Shown in pieces: positions 25,026 through 33,437 of a DNA stretch of 64,000 nucleotides. The notes under the pieces were generated by a model. The model was not told the origin of the DNA and searched no databases. It saw only the letters and a program-made list of their open reading frames with translations. Made by a program: the position numbers and the translations under genes. How positions within the stretch are numbered: the stretch's first letter is position 1; every line of letters begins with the position of its first letter. Origin of the DNA: Paenibacillus dendritiformis (lineage in GTDB: Bacteria > Bacillota > Bacilli > Paenibacillales > Paenibacillaceae); NCBI RefSeq assembly GCF_945605565.1, contig NZ_OX216966.1, positions 3,340,001 through 3,404,000 on the forward strand. Direction: 5' to 3'.

Positions 25026-25080
25026 TCAAAAAAAGGACAGGCGAAAAAAGGCAGCTCCGCTTCCAGCGGATGCCTTCTTA
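25026..25080 (-). terminator. Expression platform of the gcvT riboswitch
   Basis: On the minus strand a hairpin (AAGGCA, CCGCT with AGCGG, TGCCTT) ends in TTTTTT, and a wider stem pairs AGGACAG, the 3' strand of aptamer 2, with CTGTCCT before a second T run. Ligand binding would keep AGGACAG in the aptamer and so weaken the wider stem. Confidence 0.65.
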
Positions 25081-25081
25081 C

Positions 25082-25285
25082 GCTCTGTCCTGTGTACCTG
25101 AGAGTTACCTCATGATCTTCCGGCTTCCGTCTGCTGAAGCCGGCCCATAAGTTTCCCCTTGGGTGACCCGCTAGAAGCGGATGCTCTCCAGAGGCGCGTC
25201 CGGTAAACGTCCTTTTGCCTGAGAGATTCACCCGTGGCGGGCTTACTCCTTCGGCGTTACTGTCTCGCAGTAATCTCTCCCTTTA
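25082..25285 (-). promoter_or_regulatory. Tandem glycine riboswitch (gcvT operon)
   Basis: Read on the minus strand, aptamer 1 has GGGAGAG, CGCCGAAGGAGTAA, and GAATCTCTCAGGCAAAAGGAC; aptamer 2 has CTCTGGAGAG, CACCCAAGGGGAAAC and AACTCTCAGGTACACAGGAC. Both are the type I and II glycine aptamers joined by a short linker. Glycine would turn on the cleavage operon. Confidence 0.95.
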
Positions 25286-25319
25286 CCATCATTCGCAATG
25301 TGCAATTGTCATACCTCCA

Positions 25320-25349
25320 TTATTACTCGAACCTTCCTGACATTGTCAA
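25320..25349 (-). promoter_or_regulatory. SigA-type promoter of gcvT-gcvPA-gcvPB
   Basis: On the minus strand TTGACA (25349-25344) and TAATAA (25325-25320) are 18 bases apart, about 35 bases before the first aptamer. Confidence 0.65.
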
Positions 25350-25370
25350 TCCATTTCTGCGAACTTCTGC

Positions 25371-25389
25371 GAAAATGATTCTCATATTG
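25371..25389. promoter_or_regulatory. Fur-box-like palindrome between the gcv promoters
   Basis: GAAAATGATTCTCATATTG matches about 14 of the 19 positions of the classical Fur box, with the core AATGATTNTCAT kept. It overlaps the TTGACA at 25387 in the gcvH direction and lies 22 bases beyond the -35 of the gcvT promoter. Function is inferred only. Confidence 0.4.
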
Positions 25390-25460
25390 ACATGGCGGGG
25401 AAGCTGAACTACGCTATAGATGTAATTTTGAATAGTATCACATACCGCGAATGAAGATGA

Positions 25461-25648
25461 ACGGGAGAGACCGGGCGCCAAGTCCCGGCACCGAAGGAGC
25501 AAGCCGCCGAAACTGCCGTTCGGCGAGGAATCTCTCAGGTAGAAGCACCGTCGTCCGACGCACCTCTGGAGAGAGCGTACAGCCGCCCAAGGGGAATACC
25601 GGCCTGCCGTGGGCAGCCGGGCAAACTCTCAGGCACCCGGGACAGAGA
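25461..25648 (+). promoter_or_regulatory. Tandem glycine riboswitch (gcvH)
   Basis: Aptamer 1 has CGGGAGAG, GCACCGAAGGAGCAAG and GAATCTCTCAGGTAGAAGC; aptamer 2 has CCTCTGGAGAG, CGCCCAAGGGGAATAC and AAACTCTCAGGCACCCGGG, ending GACAGAG. GTCTTTGATCTGTCTTTTTTGC follows and could be part of a terminator with GACAGAG. This is independent of the minus-strand riboswitch at 25082. Confidence 0.95.
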
Positions 25649-25722
25649 AGAGGCGAATGAGTCTTTGATCTGTCTTTTTTGCTGTGCCGGCTAATTGCGA
25701 TAATAATGAGAGAGGAATGAGC

Positions 25723-26118
25723 GTGAACATGAGCGAAGTGAAAGAGAATCTGTTGTACAGCGAGGAGCATGAATGGGTCGTCGTCGTCGAAGGGCGGACC
25801 GTGCGCATCGGGATTACCGATCACGCGCAAGCGGAATTGGGAGATATCGTATTCATCGAGTTCCCCGAGATTGGAACCGCTTTATCGGCGGGCGACAGCA
25901 TGGGATCGATCGAGTCGGTCAAGACGGTATCGGAGCTGTACTGCCCGGTCTCTGGAACGGTGACGAAGGTCAATACCGATCTGGAGGACACTCCCGAGAA
26001 GGTGAACAGCGAACCGTATGAAGGCGGCTGGATTGCCGAGGTGGAGCTGGACGGCGATCCGGAGGAAGCGATGAAGCAGTTGCTCACCGCGGAGGGCTAC
26101 CGGAAGCATATCGAGTAG
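25723..26118 (+). CDS. gcvH: Glycine cleavage system H protein
   Basis: The 131-residue lipoyl carrier has LYSEEHEWV at the front, GITDHAQAELGDIVFIEFPE and the lipoylated lysine in SIESVKTVSELY (Lys near 67). It shuttles the aminomethyl group between the P, T and L proteins. The start may be GTG 25723, six bases after AGAGGA, or ATG 25729; ATG 25717 is too close to the site. It is transcribed away from the other gcv genes but under its own glycine riboswitch. Confidence 0.95.
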   Translation: MNMSEVKENLLYSEEHEWVVVVEGRTVRIGITDHAQAELGDIVFIEFPEIGTALSAGDSMGSIESVKTVSELYCPVSGTVTKVNTDLEDTPEKVNSEPYEGGWIAEVELDGDPEEAMKQLLTAEGYRKHIE

Positions 26119-26256
26119 GGGAATGGCCTGCAGCCCCGGCCGCAAGCCGATGCGGACGCATGAACATGAGAATAACGGAACATCTATGAATAAAGCGGCG
26201 CTCCTTCCCGCATACTAACTGTGTACATGAGTATATGCGAAATGGAGAGTTGCCGA

Positions 26257-26427
26257 ATGAACAACCAAGAACATAACCGCGACCAAGCGACGAAAGCGGA
26301 AGTGCAGACGACGAAGCTGAACAGAATGCCGGATATCGAAGGACGAGAAGCCGAGTTCGGAGCGGATCTGGAAGGCGCTCAGCAGGGTCAAGCCGCGCGC
26401 GATGCAGATACGAAGCTGTCCGAATAA
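26257..26427 (+). CDS. 56-aa hydrophilic protein, possibly spore-related
   Basis: The ATG at 26257 follows GGAGAGTTGCCGA. The protein (MNNQEHNRDQATKAEVQTT, then EFGADLEGAQQGQAARDADT) is very polar, rich in Gln, Ala and acidic residues and without Cys, a composition like small acid-soluble spore proteins, and EFGADLEG faintly recalls the gamma type. The match is weak, so the role is open. A strong terminator follows. Confidence 0.55.
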   Translation: MNNQEHNRDQATKAEVQTTKLNRMPDIEGREAEFGADLEGAQQGQAARDADTKLSE

Positions 26428-26445
26428 TGCGCGTCTCCTGCACCG

Positions 26446-26480
26446 CAAGCCCCCCAGTTCCGGGAACTGGGGGGCTTCTT
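26446..26480 (+). terminator. Rho-independent terminator
   Basis: GCCCCCCAGTTCC pairs with GGAACTGGGGGGC and is followed by TTCTT. It probably serves both converging genes. Confidence 0.85.
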
Positions 26481-27304
26481 CAGCCTTGAACCCGCGGCGT
26501 GGTTGGATCGCATCCCGGGGAAGGAACGGCGCCGGCCTGGGCCAATTTGATCAGGTAGTAGCATTCCTCCCGCGCCATATGATCCGGCATCAACGGACTG
26601 ATAATATCGAGCGTCTCCGCGTTTAACTCCATTTCCTCCAGCTCCAGCAAAAATTTCGTGAACAACTTAATCTCCAGGTTCACATCGCGATGGAACCGCT
26701 CCAGTGCCGGGAAGCGGCGAAGCTGGGTCCGCAAGTAGCCGACCATTTCGACCGCTTTTTTGTAATAATCATCGAAATGCTTCTCGAATTGGCGGCTCTT
26801 CTCGATCAGCCGCCTCTCCACTGCATCCAGATTGGATGCGATCGCCGAAGCATGGCCGGAAGCGTCCGACAGCCACACCAGATCATAATGAAGCGCATCG
26901 AACAACGGCACCGGCTTGCCGGCCCGAACGGCATCGAGAATATAGACATACTCCTGCAGCTCATTGAGCATATGGTTGAAAAAGGTCGGCGGAAGAAGCA
27001 CGGTAACCTGGCCGAGCAGCAATCGGCGCAGCAGGTCAAGCTTGAAATTCTTCAATTCCATCGTTGCGGCATGCGCATCGGCAGCGATGGCAAGGGCTTG
27101 GGATTCGGAGGAGGCCTGGCGGGCTTGATTCAGGAGCTCATCGAACCGCCGGATGAACTGATCCGCCTGACGAATGTCCTTCGCTTCCCGGGGCGACAAG
27201 GCGTCCAAAATGAAGCGGGAATGATCTCCCAGTATTTGCAGCCAGAAGCGGTGCTCGAACAAGAGCGAACCAGCCGGAGCGGCCTGGGCCTGTTGATGAT
27301 GCAT
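26480..27304 (-). CDS. DUF2935 protein
   Basis: The 274-residue, all-helical protein begins with a His/Gln-rich tail and has FEHRFWLQILGDHSRFI, then FFNHMLNELQEYVYIL, and in the second half FEKHFDDYYKKAVEMV and PDHMAREECYYLIKLA. These repeated E/H pairs in two four-helix units are typical of DUF2935, a Bacillota family thought to bind metal. The role is unknown. The ATG at 27304 is six bases after AAAGGAGA; a GTG at 27310 abuts it. It is a single gene. Confidence 0.85.
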   Translation of the reverse strand: MHHQQAQAAPAGSLLFEHRFWLQILGDHSRFILDALSPREAKDIRQADQFIRRFDELLNQARQASSESQALAIAADAHAATMELKNFKLDLLRRLLLGQVTVLLPPTFFNHMLNELQEYVYILDAVRAGKPVPLFDALHYDLVWLSDASGHASAIASNLDAVERRLIEKSRQFEKHFDDYYKKAVEMVGYLRTQLRRFPALERFHRDVNLEIKLFTKFLLELEEMELNAETLDIISPLMPDHMAREECYYLIKLAQAGAVPSPGCDPTTPRVQG

Positions 27305-27408
27305 ATGCACTCTCCTTTGCAGATGGTGGAGGCAGAATTGGTTCTATTATCATCGTATGTCTAACGGATTGTCTCGCATGCCAATTCTCGACTATCCAGC
27401 CCAAGAAG

Positions 27409-27443
27409 CAACAACCGCTGTCCCTCAGGGACAGCGGTTGTGT
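27409..27443. terminator. Terminator between the protease and DUF2935 genes
   Basis: ACAACCGCTGTCCCT pairs perfectly with AGGGACAGCGGTTGT. It lies 20 bases beyond the protease stop on the minus strand and ends that transcript. Confidence 0.8.
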
Positions 27444-27464
27444 CATGACCTCGTCTGGCCGATA

Positions 27465-30400
27465 TTACGATTCCGATTGCAGATCAAGCAGCACGAGGGC
27501 GAGCACCGTGGCTGCCTGGGCACGGGTTGATGTTCCTTCAGGAGAGAACTTGTTGCCGCCCGTGCCTTTAATATAGCCGCGGCTTACCGCAACCGCGACG
27601 GCGGCGCGGGCATCCGCACCGATCTTCGCTTGGTCGGCGAAGCCGAGCGCCGGAGCGTTATCGGTCTTCAACTGCAGTGCCTGCACCAGCATGACGACCA
27701 TGTTCTCGCGCGTCAGCGGGTCACGCGCTCCCGGCTCGGCAATACGGTCGTTCCACGTTTTGCCGGAACCGGTTAGACGATCGAGCAGCGAGGCGAATTC
27801 CGCTTGAGTGACCAAATCGTTCGGCTTGAACATATTCAAGCTGCCCTTGCCTTCGATCAACTGGTGAGCGGCTGCGACCTCTACCTTATCTTTGGACCAA
27901 TGCGTGCGAATATCGTCGAACGTCTTGGACAATTCCTGCGCCGTATAGGATCCGAGCGACGCCGTAGTGAAGCGAACGCCTTCCTTATCCCAGCGAACGC
28001 CAGGCGCGTAGTACGTCCACGCCTCCTTCGCATCCTTGCCGTAGACGCCTACCTTGCGGGCATCCTTGACGGTGGAGGCGCTCCATTTTAGACCGATACG
28101 GATCGGCTTGGTGACCGTGTCCTTCTCGCCTTGGACGGTCAGTCCCGGAGCGACCTGTCTCAGTGCGGACGCTTGCTCTCCTTCCGTCAGCGGCGCCAGC
28201 ACCAGGCGTACGGTCAGATCTCCATTTTTCCCGATAAAGTCAACGAGCGACTCGGCAGGAATGAGCACTTCAAAATCCTTCCCGGACAGCAGCAACGCTT
28301 TGCCCGAGGCAGTAAGCTTCTCCGCCAGCACGCGGGTGATCCGGATATCCGACAAATTGACATCGTTCCAAGCGATATCCGAAATATCCAGCTTCACTTC
28401 AGTCGCTTCCTTGTCGTTCAACTGCGAGCTAATCTCAGTCGAAGATACAAGCAGCAATCCCTGCTTCTTGCCGTCCTTCTCGGTTACCGTGAAGGTGCCC
28501 GATTTCAAGGCCTTCCCAGACGGCTGCGACGGAGTGGAGGAGTAGGAACTGCTGGAAGACGAGCCGCCTGAGCTTGGGCCAGGTTCAGGCTTTGGTTCAG
28601 GTTTTGGTTCAGGATCTGGCGGCTTTGGTGAATTGACAACAACGGTTCCCGGTGCAAATCCAGCTACACGAATCGGTTCGCGGTTGCCATCCGTCATTGC
28701 AACATCTGCCAGTTTAAAGGTATACGTACCCGGGTTGCTTGCCGTGAACACGACCGTGCCTAACGTCCCATCACCTTGATAAGCCCCATCTGTCAGACTG
28801 ACATGGATATCCAACTTCTTCTTGCCATCCTCCAAGTCGGTCGTTTTCTCTTCGAAGATGAGATCTGCATCCGGATACCAATCAAGTTGATATGTTGCCA
28901 ACGTTACGCTCGGTTCCACGCGGACCTTGGTCAGGCTGGCATCATAGATTAGGCTGAACGAAGCGGAATATACCGATTCGGTGACGGAGAACGACGCATC
29001 AACTTGGAACTCCTCGCCGGTCGATACTTCATTCTTGCTCGTCGTTACGTTGACGCGGACTGCGCCGGCATCCGGATCGAAGTCATACTCCAGGATATCG
29101 CGGACGGCGAAATTATCCAAAGCATCAACCGTTATAATGACGATTTCGTTAGCGCCTCTTTGAAGGGGCACTTCGAGTTGGAATCGTTTGTTTTTATCAA
29201 TTGTCGCATATTGCATATTGGTAAAATCTTCATTGACTACGGCAATAACCTCAACAAGCTGGCTCGGTTCATAAGATGGGAGCAAGTGTAGCAGCTGATC
29301 ATCTACGGTTCCGGTGATCAGCCCTTTGTAGCTTGCCACATCATCAACACGGACTTCGCGGCTGTCCAAGGTGATTTCAGGCGCTTCGGTGTCGATAACA
29401 AAGAGTTGCCCTTCTTGTGCCGGTTCCTTGCTTCCCTTATGGGCCAGGTAATAGATTCCGTCTTCAGGAACCTCCCATTGGCCGCCGTTGCTGACCTTGG
29501 CTTCCCAGCTTTCAAGCACTGCGTTACCTGTTTTTAATGGTCCATGATCAATGACGGTATCTCCAACTGCTTTTCCCGATAAATCATAGATAGAAAGCGA
29601 AAATTTTTCTTTTTTGTTTACTTGCAAGTCAATATTCGCTTTGCTGTACTGGCTTTCGGTGCCCGGTGCAAGGATGTTCGGAGTTATCTCTAGGACATTC
29701 GCCGGAGCCACTTGGAATTCGTCTCCGATATACACGCTAACAGGAAGCCTGATTTCGTGGCCGCCGTCCCCTTTCAAATTGACATGGCCTTCATAATTCC
29801 CGGAGACGCTTGCCGGGATTTGCAAAGTCACGTCGAACGTCTGCCCAGGGCTTACTGTTGCCTTACTCGACGTTAAGGTTCCGCCCTCAGCAGGCCAATC
29901 GATGGAGACTAAATATTGCTGACTCGCATTAGAGATGCCCTTCAGCAGTACCGTTTTCTTAAACGTATTATCCGGAGAAACTGCTCCGAATGAGAGGCTG
30001 CCCGTTTCATATTCGAACAGTGCGCCCGGATTGTCTTTTACCGCGACGTTAGCGGTCTCTTGTACCAGAGCGATCGCTGGAGCTTTTACACTTCGTTCAA
30101 GATCGACCCGGCCTGCACCTTGCTCGGTTAGTTTATATACGTTCTTGTCGCGATCCTTCAGATCTACGGCATTATTCATCATCAATGCTTTGATGTCATC
30201 CGGGCTTAGATTGAGGCCGTTCTTATTGGAATACTCCACCAGCAATGCGGCAGCTCCCGCGATATGCGGCGAGGCCATGCTCGTGCCTTGCGAGCTTCCG
30301 TACCCGTTCTCGTAATTGCCGTCCCAGGCCGGCACGGATGATGTGATGCCGACTCCCGGCGCGGCAATGTCCGGCTTAATCGTATAGTCCGGCAGCGCAG

Positions 30401-32012
30401 GACCGCGGGCGCTGAAGGAGCCGAGCATATCTTGCTCCTCGACATCGCTGCGGACAACCTTCTTCACCGAGCCGGACGTAGTATAATTTTTCAAGATGAG
30501 ACCGTCGGCTTGCGAAATGGTATAAGTAGGAACGAATTCATCGACATCCCCTTCGCCAAGAGTCGCGGCCAGATCACCAGCTTCGTTGTTGAAAATGATG
30601 AGCGCTGCGGCTCCCGCCTTTTTGGCGTTTCTCGACTTGTCGCCGAAGCTGATCTCGCCACGGGAGACGACCACGAGCTTCCCTTTTACGGCTTTGTTCT
30701 TAAAATCATCTGGTTTTCCGAATCCGGCAAAGACCGCTTCAAGCGGTTTATCTGTGTCCAGTACGGGAGAAGAAGTAGCGAGCTGCGAGAAAAACTTCTT
30801 ATCCATACCCTCAACCTCAAATACCGGGGTCAGGACCGGAGGGTAAGAGGCTGCAACGGAAATGGCCGCATGGGCTCCTCCCGGACTTCCCAGCGTGAGC
30901 GGCTTCGGCCCGGCATTGCCCGCAGCGACAGCCACGACGACACCGGCCTTGGTTGCATTGTCCAGCGCCACGGAATGCGCGGTATATTGGAAGTTGTAAT
31001 CGGCGCCGAGCGACAGATTGATAACATCTACCTGATCTTCATAGACGGCGCGCTCAATGCCGCGTACTATGTTTTCCGAAGATCCCCTGCCATATGGCCC
31101 GAGAACGCGATACGCATACAGATCTGCCTCTGGAGCGACGCCGCGTACTTTGCCGCTGTCGCCGGGATTATCATAGTTTCCTCTGCCGACAATCGTTCCA
31201 GCTACATGCGTGCCATGGGTCGTATGATACTCTTTTCCATCAATAATAGGCTGCGAATCATCTGGTCTCGTTTCCATTGGATCATCGTTATTATTGACAA
31301 AGTTATACCCGCCCTTAAAGGCATCTTTCAAACTTGGATGGTTGTAATCAACGCCGGTGTCAAGCACGCCGACCTTGATGCCTTTCCCTTTTAAACCTAT
31401 ATCCCACAAATGCTTCGCTCCAATATGGGGCGCGCTTTTATGCATATAGGTGCTGTCGCCATGAGCGCTCGGCTCGTTCGGAATCGCCTGGATGTCTACG
31501 TTCGGGAAGACGGCCTTCACGCCCGGAATCGTCAACAAATCATCGACTTTGTTGGCCGGGATACTGATCGAAAATCCATTAAATACATTGTTGAACTCGT
31601 AACGGATTGAGGCTTCCAGTTGGTTAAGTGCGGTGCGGAATTGCTGATGCTCTTGCCGGATATCGCTTTCCACATCGTTGGCGAACAAGGAGTATGTATT
31701 CGCGGCCTGAGCTTCTGCTACTTTCAACGGTTCATTTTGTAGTTCTACGATAACGGTAATAATGTCGCTGCTGTCAGAAGGCGGTACAAAGTTTTGCGGT
31801 GTGATGTCAGATAAGTTCAGTTCGGAGATGCGAGGGAGTTGCAGCTTGGTTCTGAGCTGATCCTTGACTTGGCTCTGGAGTTGTTGCTTCGTCTCGGATG
31901 CGGACCAGTCCATTTTTTCAGTTGCGCCCGATACTCCCGGAAAGACCATGCCGGCAAGCAGCAAGGCGCTAAGGACCAAAGACATGAGTTTGCGGAATGA
32001 ATGCAGTCTCAA
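27465..32012 (-). CDS. Vpr-type S8 serine protease with cohesin-like and SLH domains
   Basis: The 1515-residue surface protease has a signal peptide (1-30), an I9 inhibitor prodomain (about 84-178), and a subtilase domain with Asp218 (GVLDTGVDYNHPS), His266 (HGTHVAGT) and Ser578 (GTSMASPH). A PA insert lies near 415-530. Fn3-like segments follow, then a cohesin-like domain (about 1010-1150; STGEEFQVDASFS, TLGTVVFTASNPGTYTF), a Pro/Glu/Lys then Ser-rich linker, and SLH repeats (from about 1385) that anchor it to the wall. The start is TTG at 32012, six bases after AAAGGAGG. The protease appears active and is likely to digest extracellular proteins. Confidence 0.93.
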   Translation of the reverse strand: MRLHSFRKLMSLVLSALLLAGMVFPGVSGATEKMDWSASETKQQLQSQVKDQLRTKLQLPRISELNLSDITPQNFVPPSDSSDIITVIVELQNEPLKVAEAQAANTYSLFANDVESDIRQEHQQFRTALNQLEASIRYEFNNVFNGFSISIPANKVDDLLTIPGVKAVFPNVDIQAIPNEPSAHGDSTYMHKSAPHIGAKHLWDIGLKGKGIKVGVLDTGVDYNHPSLKDAFKGGYNFVNNNDDPMETRPDDSQPIIDGKEYHTTHGTHVAGTIVGRGNYDNPGDSGKVRGVAPEADLYAYRVLGPYGRGSSENIVRGIERAVYEDQVDVINLSLGADYNFQYTAHSVALDNATKAGVVVAVAAGNAGPKPLTLGSPGGAHAAISVAASYPPVLTPVFEVEGMDKKFFSQLATSSPVLDTDKPLEAVFAGFGKPDDFKNKAVKGKLVVVSRGEISFGDKSRNAKKAGAAALIIFNNEAGDLAATLGEGDVDEFVPTYTISQADGLILKNYTTSGSVKKVVRSDVEEQDMLGSFSARGPALPDYTIKPDIAAPGVGITSSVPAWDGNYENGYGSSQGTSMASPHIAGAAALLVEYSNKNGLNLSPDDIKALMMNNAVDLKDRDKNVYKLTEQGAGRVDLERSVKAPAIALVQETANVAVKDNPGALFEYETGSLSFGAVSPDNTFKKTVLLKGISNASQQYLVSIDWPAEGGTLTSSKATVSPGQTFDVTLQIPASVSGNYEGHVNLKGDGGHEIRLPVSVYIGDEFQVAPANVLEITPNILAPGTESQYSKANIDLQVNKKEKFSLSIYDLSGKAVGDTVIDHGPLKTGNAVLESWEAKVSNGGQWEVPEDGIYYLAHKGSKEPAQEGQLFVIDTEAPEITLDSREVRVDDVASYKGLITGTVDDQLLHLLPSYEPSQLVEVIAVVNEDFTNMQYATIDKNKRFQLEVPLQRGANEIVIITVDALDNFAVRDILEYDFDPDAGAVRVNVTTSKNEVSTGEEFQVDASFSVTESVYSASFSLIYDASLTKVRVEPSVTLATYQLDWYPDADLIFEEKTTDLEDGKKKLDIHVSLTDGAYQGDGTLGTVVFTASNPGTYTFKLADVAMTDGNREPIRVAGFAPGTVVVNSPKPPDPEPKPEPKPEPGPSSGGSSSSSSYSSTPSQPSGKALKSGTFTVTEKDGKKQGLLLVSSTEISSQLNDKEATEVKLDISDIAWNDVNLSDIRITRVLAEKLTASGKALLLSGKDFEVLIPAESLVDFIGKNGDLTVRLVLAPLTEGEQASALRQVAPGLTVQGEKDTVTKPIRIGLKWSASTVKDARKVGVYGKDAKEAWTYYAPGVRWDKEGVRFTTASLGSYTAQELSKTFDDIRTHWSKDKVEVAAAHQLIEGKGSLNMFKPNDLVTQAEFASLLDRLTGSGKTWNDRIAEPGARDPLTRENMVVMLVQALQLKTDNAPALGFADQAKIGADARAAVAVAVSRGYIKGTGGNKFSPEGTSTRAQAATVLALVLLDLQSES

Positions 32013-32545
32013 ACGTAAGCCTCCTTTGCTATTTTACTGTCCGGTTGAACCTTGTTGAAGGAAAAATACAGCCTCAGCCTCCTTTCTTGCGGTCGGTATT
32101 CAAAAAACGGTGATTGTCTATGATGTCGATCACATAAATCAAGTTTACATATATTTCATATTAAGGGTAAGGGTACTATTAACTATATTCCAATTCTGTT
32201 CTCTGGCGGAAAATGTTGAAAGATTACTAATTATGTAAAATCAATAGATTGTGCCAAAAGAGAGAGTAGGTCGTTAGACCTATTTCAGGAATGCAATAGA
32301 AGGAGAGGGGAGAAAAAAATAAAGGGCTTGTCCCAATTCTAAAGCGTTTTCTAAAACGAACGCCGATAAATAAGCTTCACAAAAGAAGCGCCCGGGCAAC
32401 AGGATGGCTTTGGCGATCCGCTTAGAAAGGACCCGGAGGTTCGTATACGGCCTCCATCAGAAAAATATGCGGATTAGGTATGGCTTGGCAGGACAGGATA
32501 TAAAAAACCTGTTAAATGGTCATTCGCTGCAAGGAGTGAATTCGA
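32013..32545. other. Intergenic region without a gene
   Basis: This 530-base, AT-rich stretch separates the diverging protease and MBL genes and must hold both promoters. A perfect palindrome TAGGTCGTTAGACCTA lies near 32268, and AAAGCGTTTTCTAAAACG near 32340 is a poor match to a catabolite (cre) site. I found no convincing gene or riboswitch. Confidence 0.6.
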
Positions 32546-33364
32546 ATGGACAAACCGAATATGCTGTCTTCCGGGACCACGTCCGTAATCGCTGCACGGC
32601 CAGACATCATATGCCTGCGCACTGTTATGGTCAATGTCGTGTTCATCGGAGCGCCAGGAAGCCGCGATTATGTAGTGATCGACGCCGGATTAGCCACGTT
32701 CGGCGATACTATTCGCGAGACGGCGGAAGCGCATTTTGACGGTCCGCCTGCGGCCATTCTGCTAACCCATGGCCACTTCGATCATGTAGGCGCGATACGC
32801 GATCTGTTGGACATCTGGGATATTCCCGTATACGCGCACTCGCAAGAGCTTCCCTACCTGACGGGGCAAGCGGATTATCCTCCGCCAGATCCGACGGTCG
32901 GCGGGGGCTTGATGTCTCTGCTCTCTCCGTTCTATCCGAACGAAGCGATCCGACTCGGAAGCCGGGTCCGCCCGCTGCCCGATGATAGCCGCGTGCCGCA
33001 TCTGCCGGATTGGCGGGTGATTCCTACGCCGGGGCATACTCCCGGGCACGTATCCTTTTACCGGGAATCGGATCGGTCGTTGATTGCGGGGGATGCGTTC
33101 ATCACTGTCAAGCAGGAATCGGCTCTCCATGTGCTAGGGCAAGCCAAAGAAATCCATGGTCCGCCGGCTTACTTCACTCCCGATTGGGATGAGGCGTGGC
33201 GCTCGGTGAAGCGGCTGGAGAAGCTTCAGCCGCAGCTGGCCGTGACCGGGCACGGCTTGCCTATGGAAGGGGAGGAGCTGACGGTCCAATTGCAGCGCCT
33301 GGCCCGGGAGTTCGACCAGCTGGCTATCCCGGCACAAGGGCGCTATGTTCCGTCGCGTGAATAG
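32546..33364 (+). CDS. MBL-fold metallo-hydrolase
   Basis: The 272-residue protein carries the metallo-beta-lactamase fold metal ligands: LLTHGHFDHVGA (near residue 74), PTPGHTPGHVSFY, AGDAFITV and TGHG near the end. The spacing is that of the glyoxalase II/hydrolase group, with two zinc sites likely. AAGGAG stands eleven bases before the ATG. The substrate is unknown. It faces the aldo/keto reductase gene across a shared terminator. Confidence 0.9.
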   Translation: MDKPNMLSSGTTSVIAARPDIICLRTVMVNVVFIGAPGSRDYVVIDAGLATFGDTIRETAEAHFDGPPAAILLTHGHFDHVGAIRDLLDIWDIPVYAHSQELPYLTGQADYPPPDPTVGGGLMSLLSPFYPNEAIRLGSRVRPLPDDSRVPHLPDWRVIPTPGHTPGHVSFYRESDRSLIAGDAFITVKQESALHVLGQAKEIHGPPAYFTPDWDEAWRSVKRLEKLQPQLAVTGHGLPMEGEELTVQLQRLAREFDQLAIPAQGRYVPSRE

Positions 33365-33383
33365 AACCGGCGCACAAAAGAAA

Positions 33384-33433
33384 AAGGGCGATTCTGCTAG
33401 CCATATCGCGGCTGCCGGATCGCCCTTCTTATG
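33384..33433. terminator. Two-way terminator between converging genes
   Basis: AAAAAGGGCGAT pairs with ATCGCCCTTCTT across a region with further pairing. It serves the MBL gene and the aldo/keto reductase gene. Confidence 0.85.
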
Positions 33434-33437
33434 TCTA

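Noticed and set aside
32337..32354. Catabolite-control (cre) site
   Set aside because: It has at least three mismatches to the consensus and lies far from either start codon.
32404..32739. A 111-codon frame before and over the MBL gene start
   Set aside because: It overlaps the MBL gene in another frame and has no family signature or good ribosome site.
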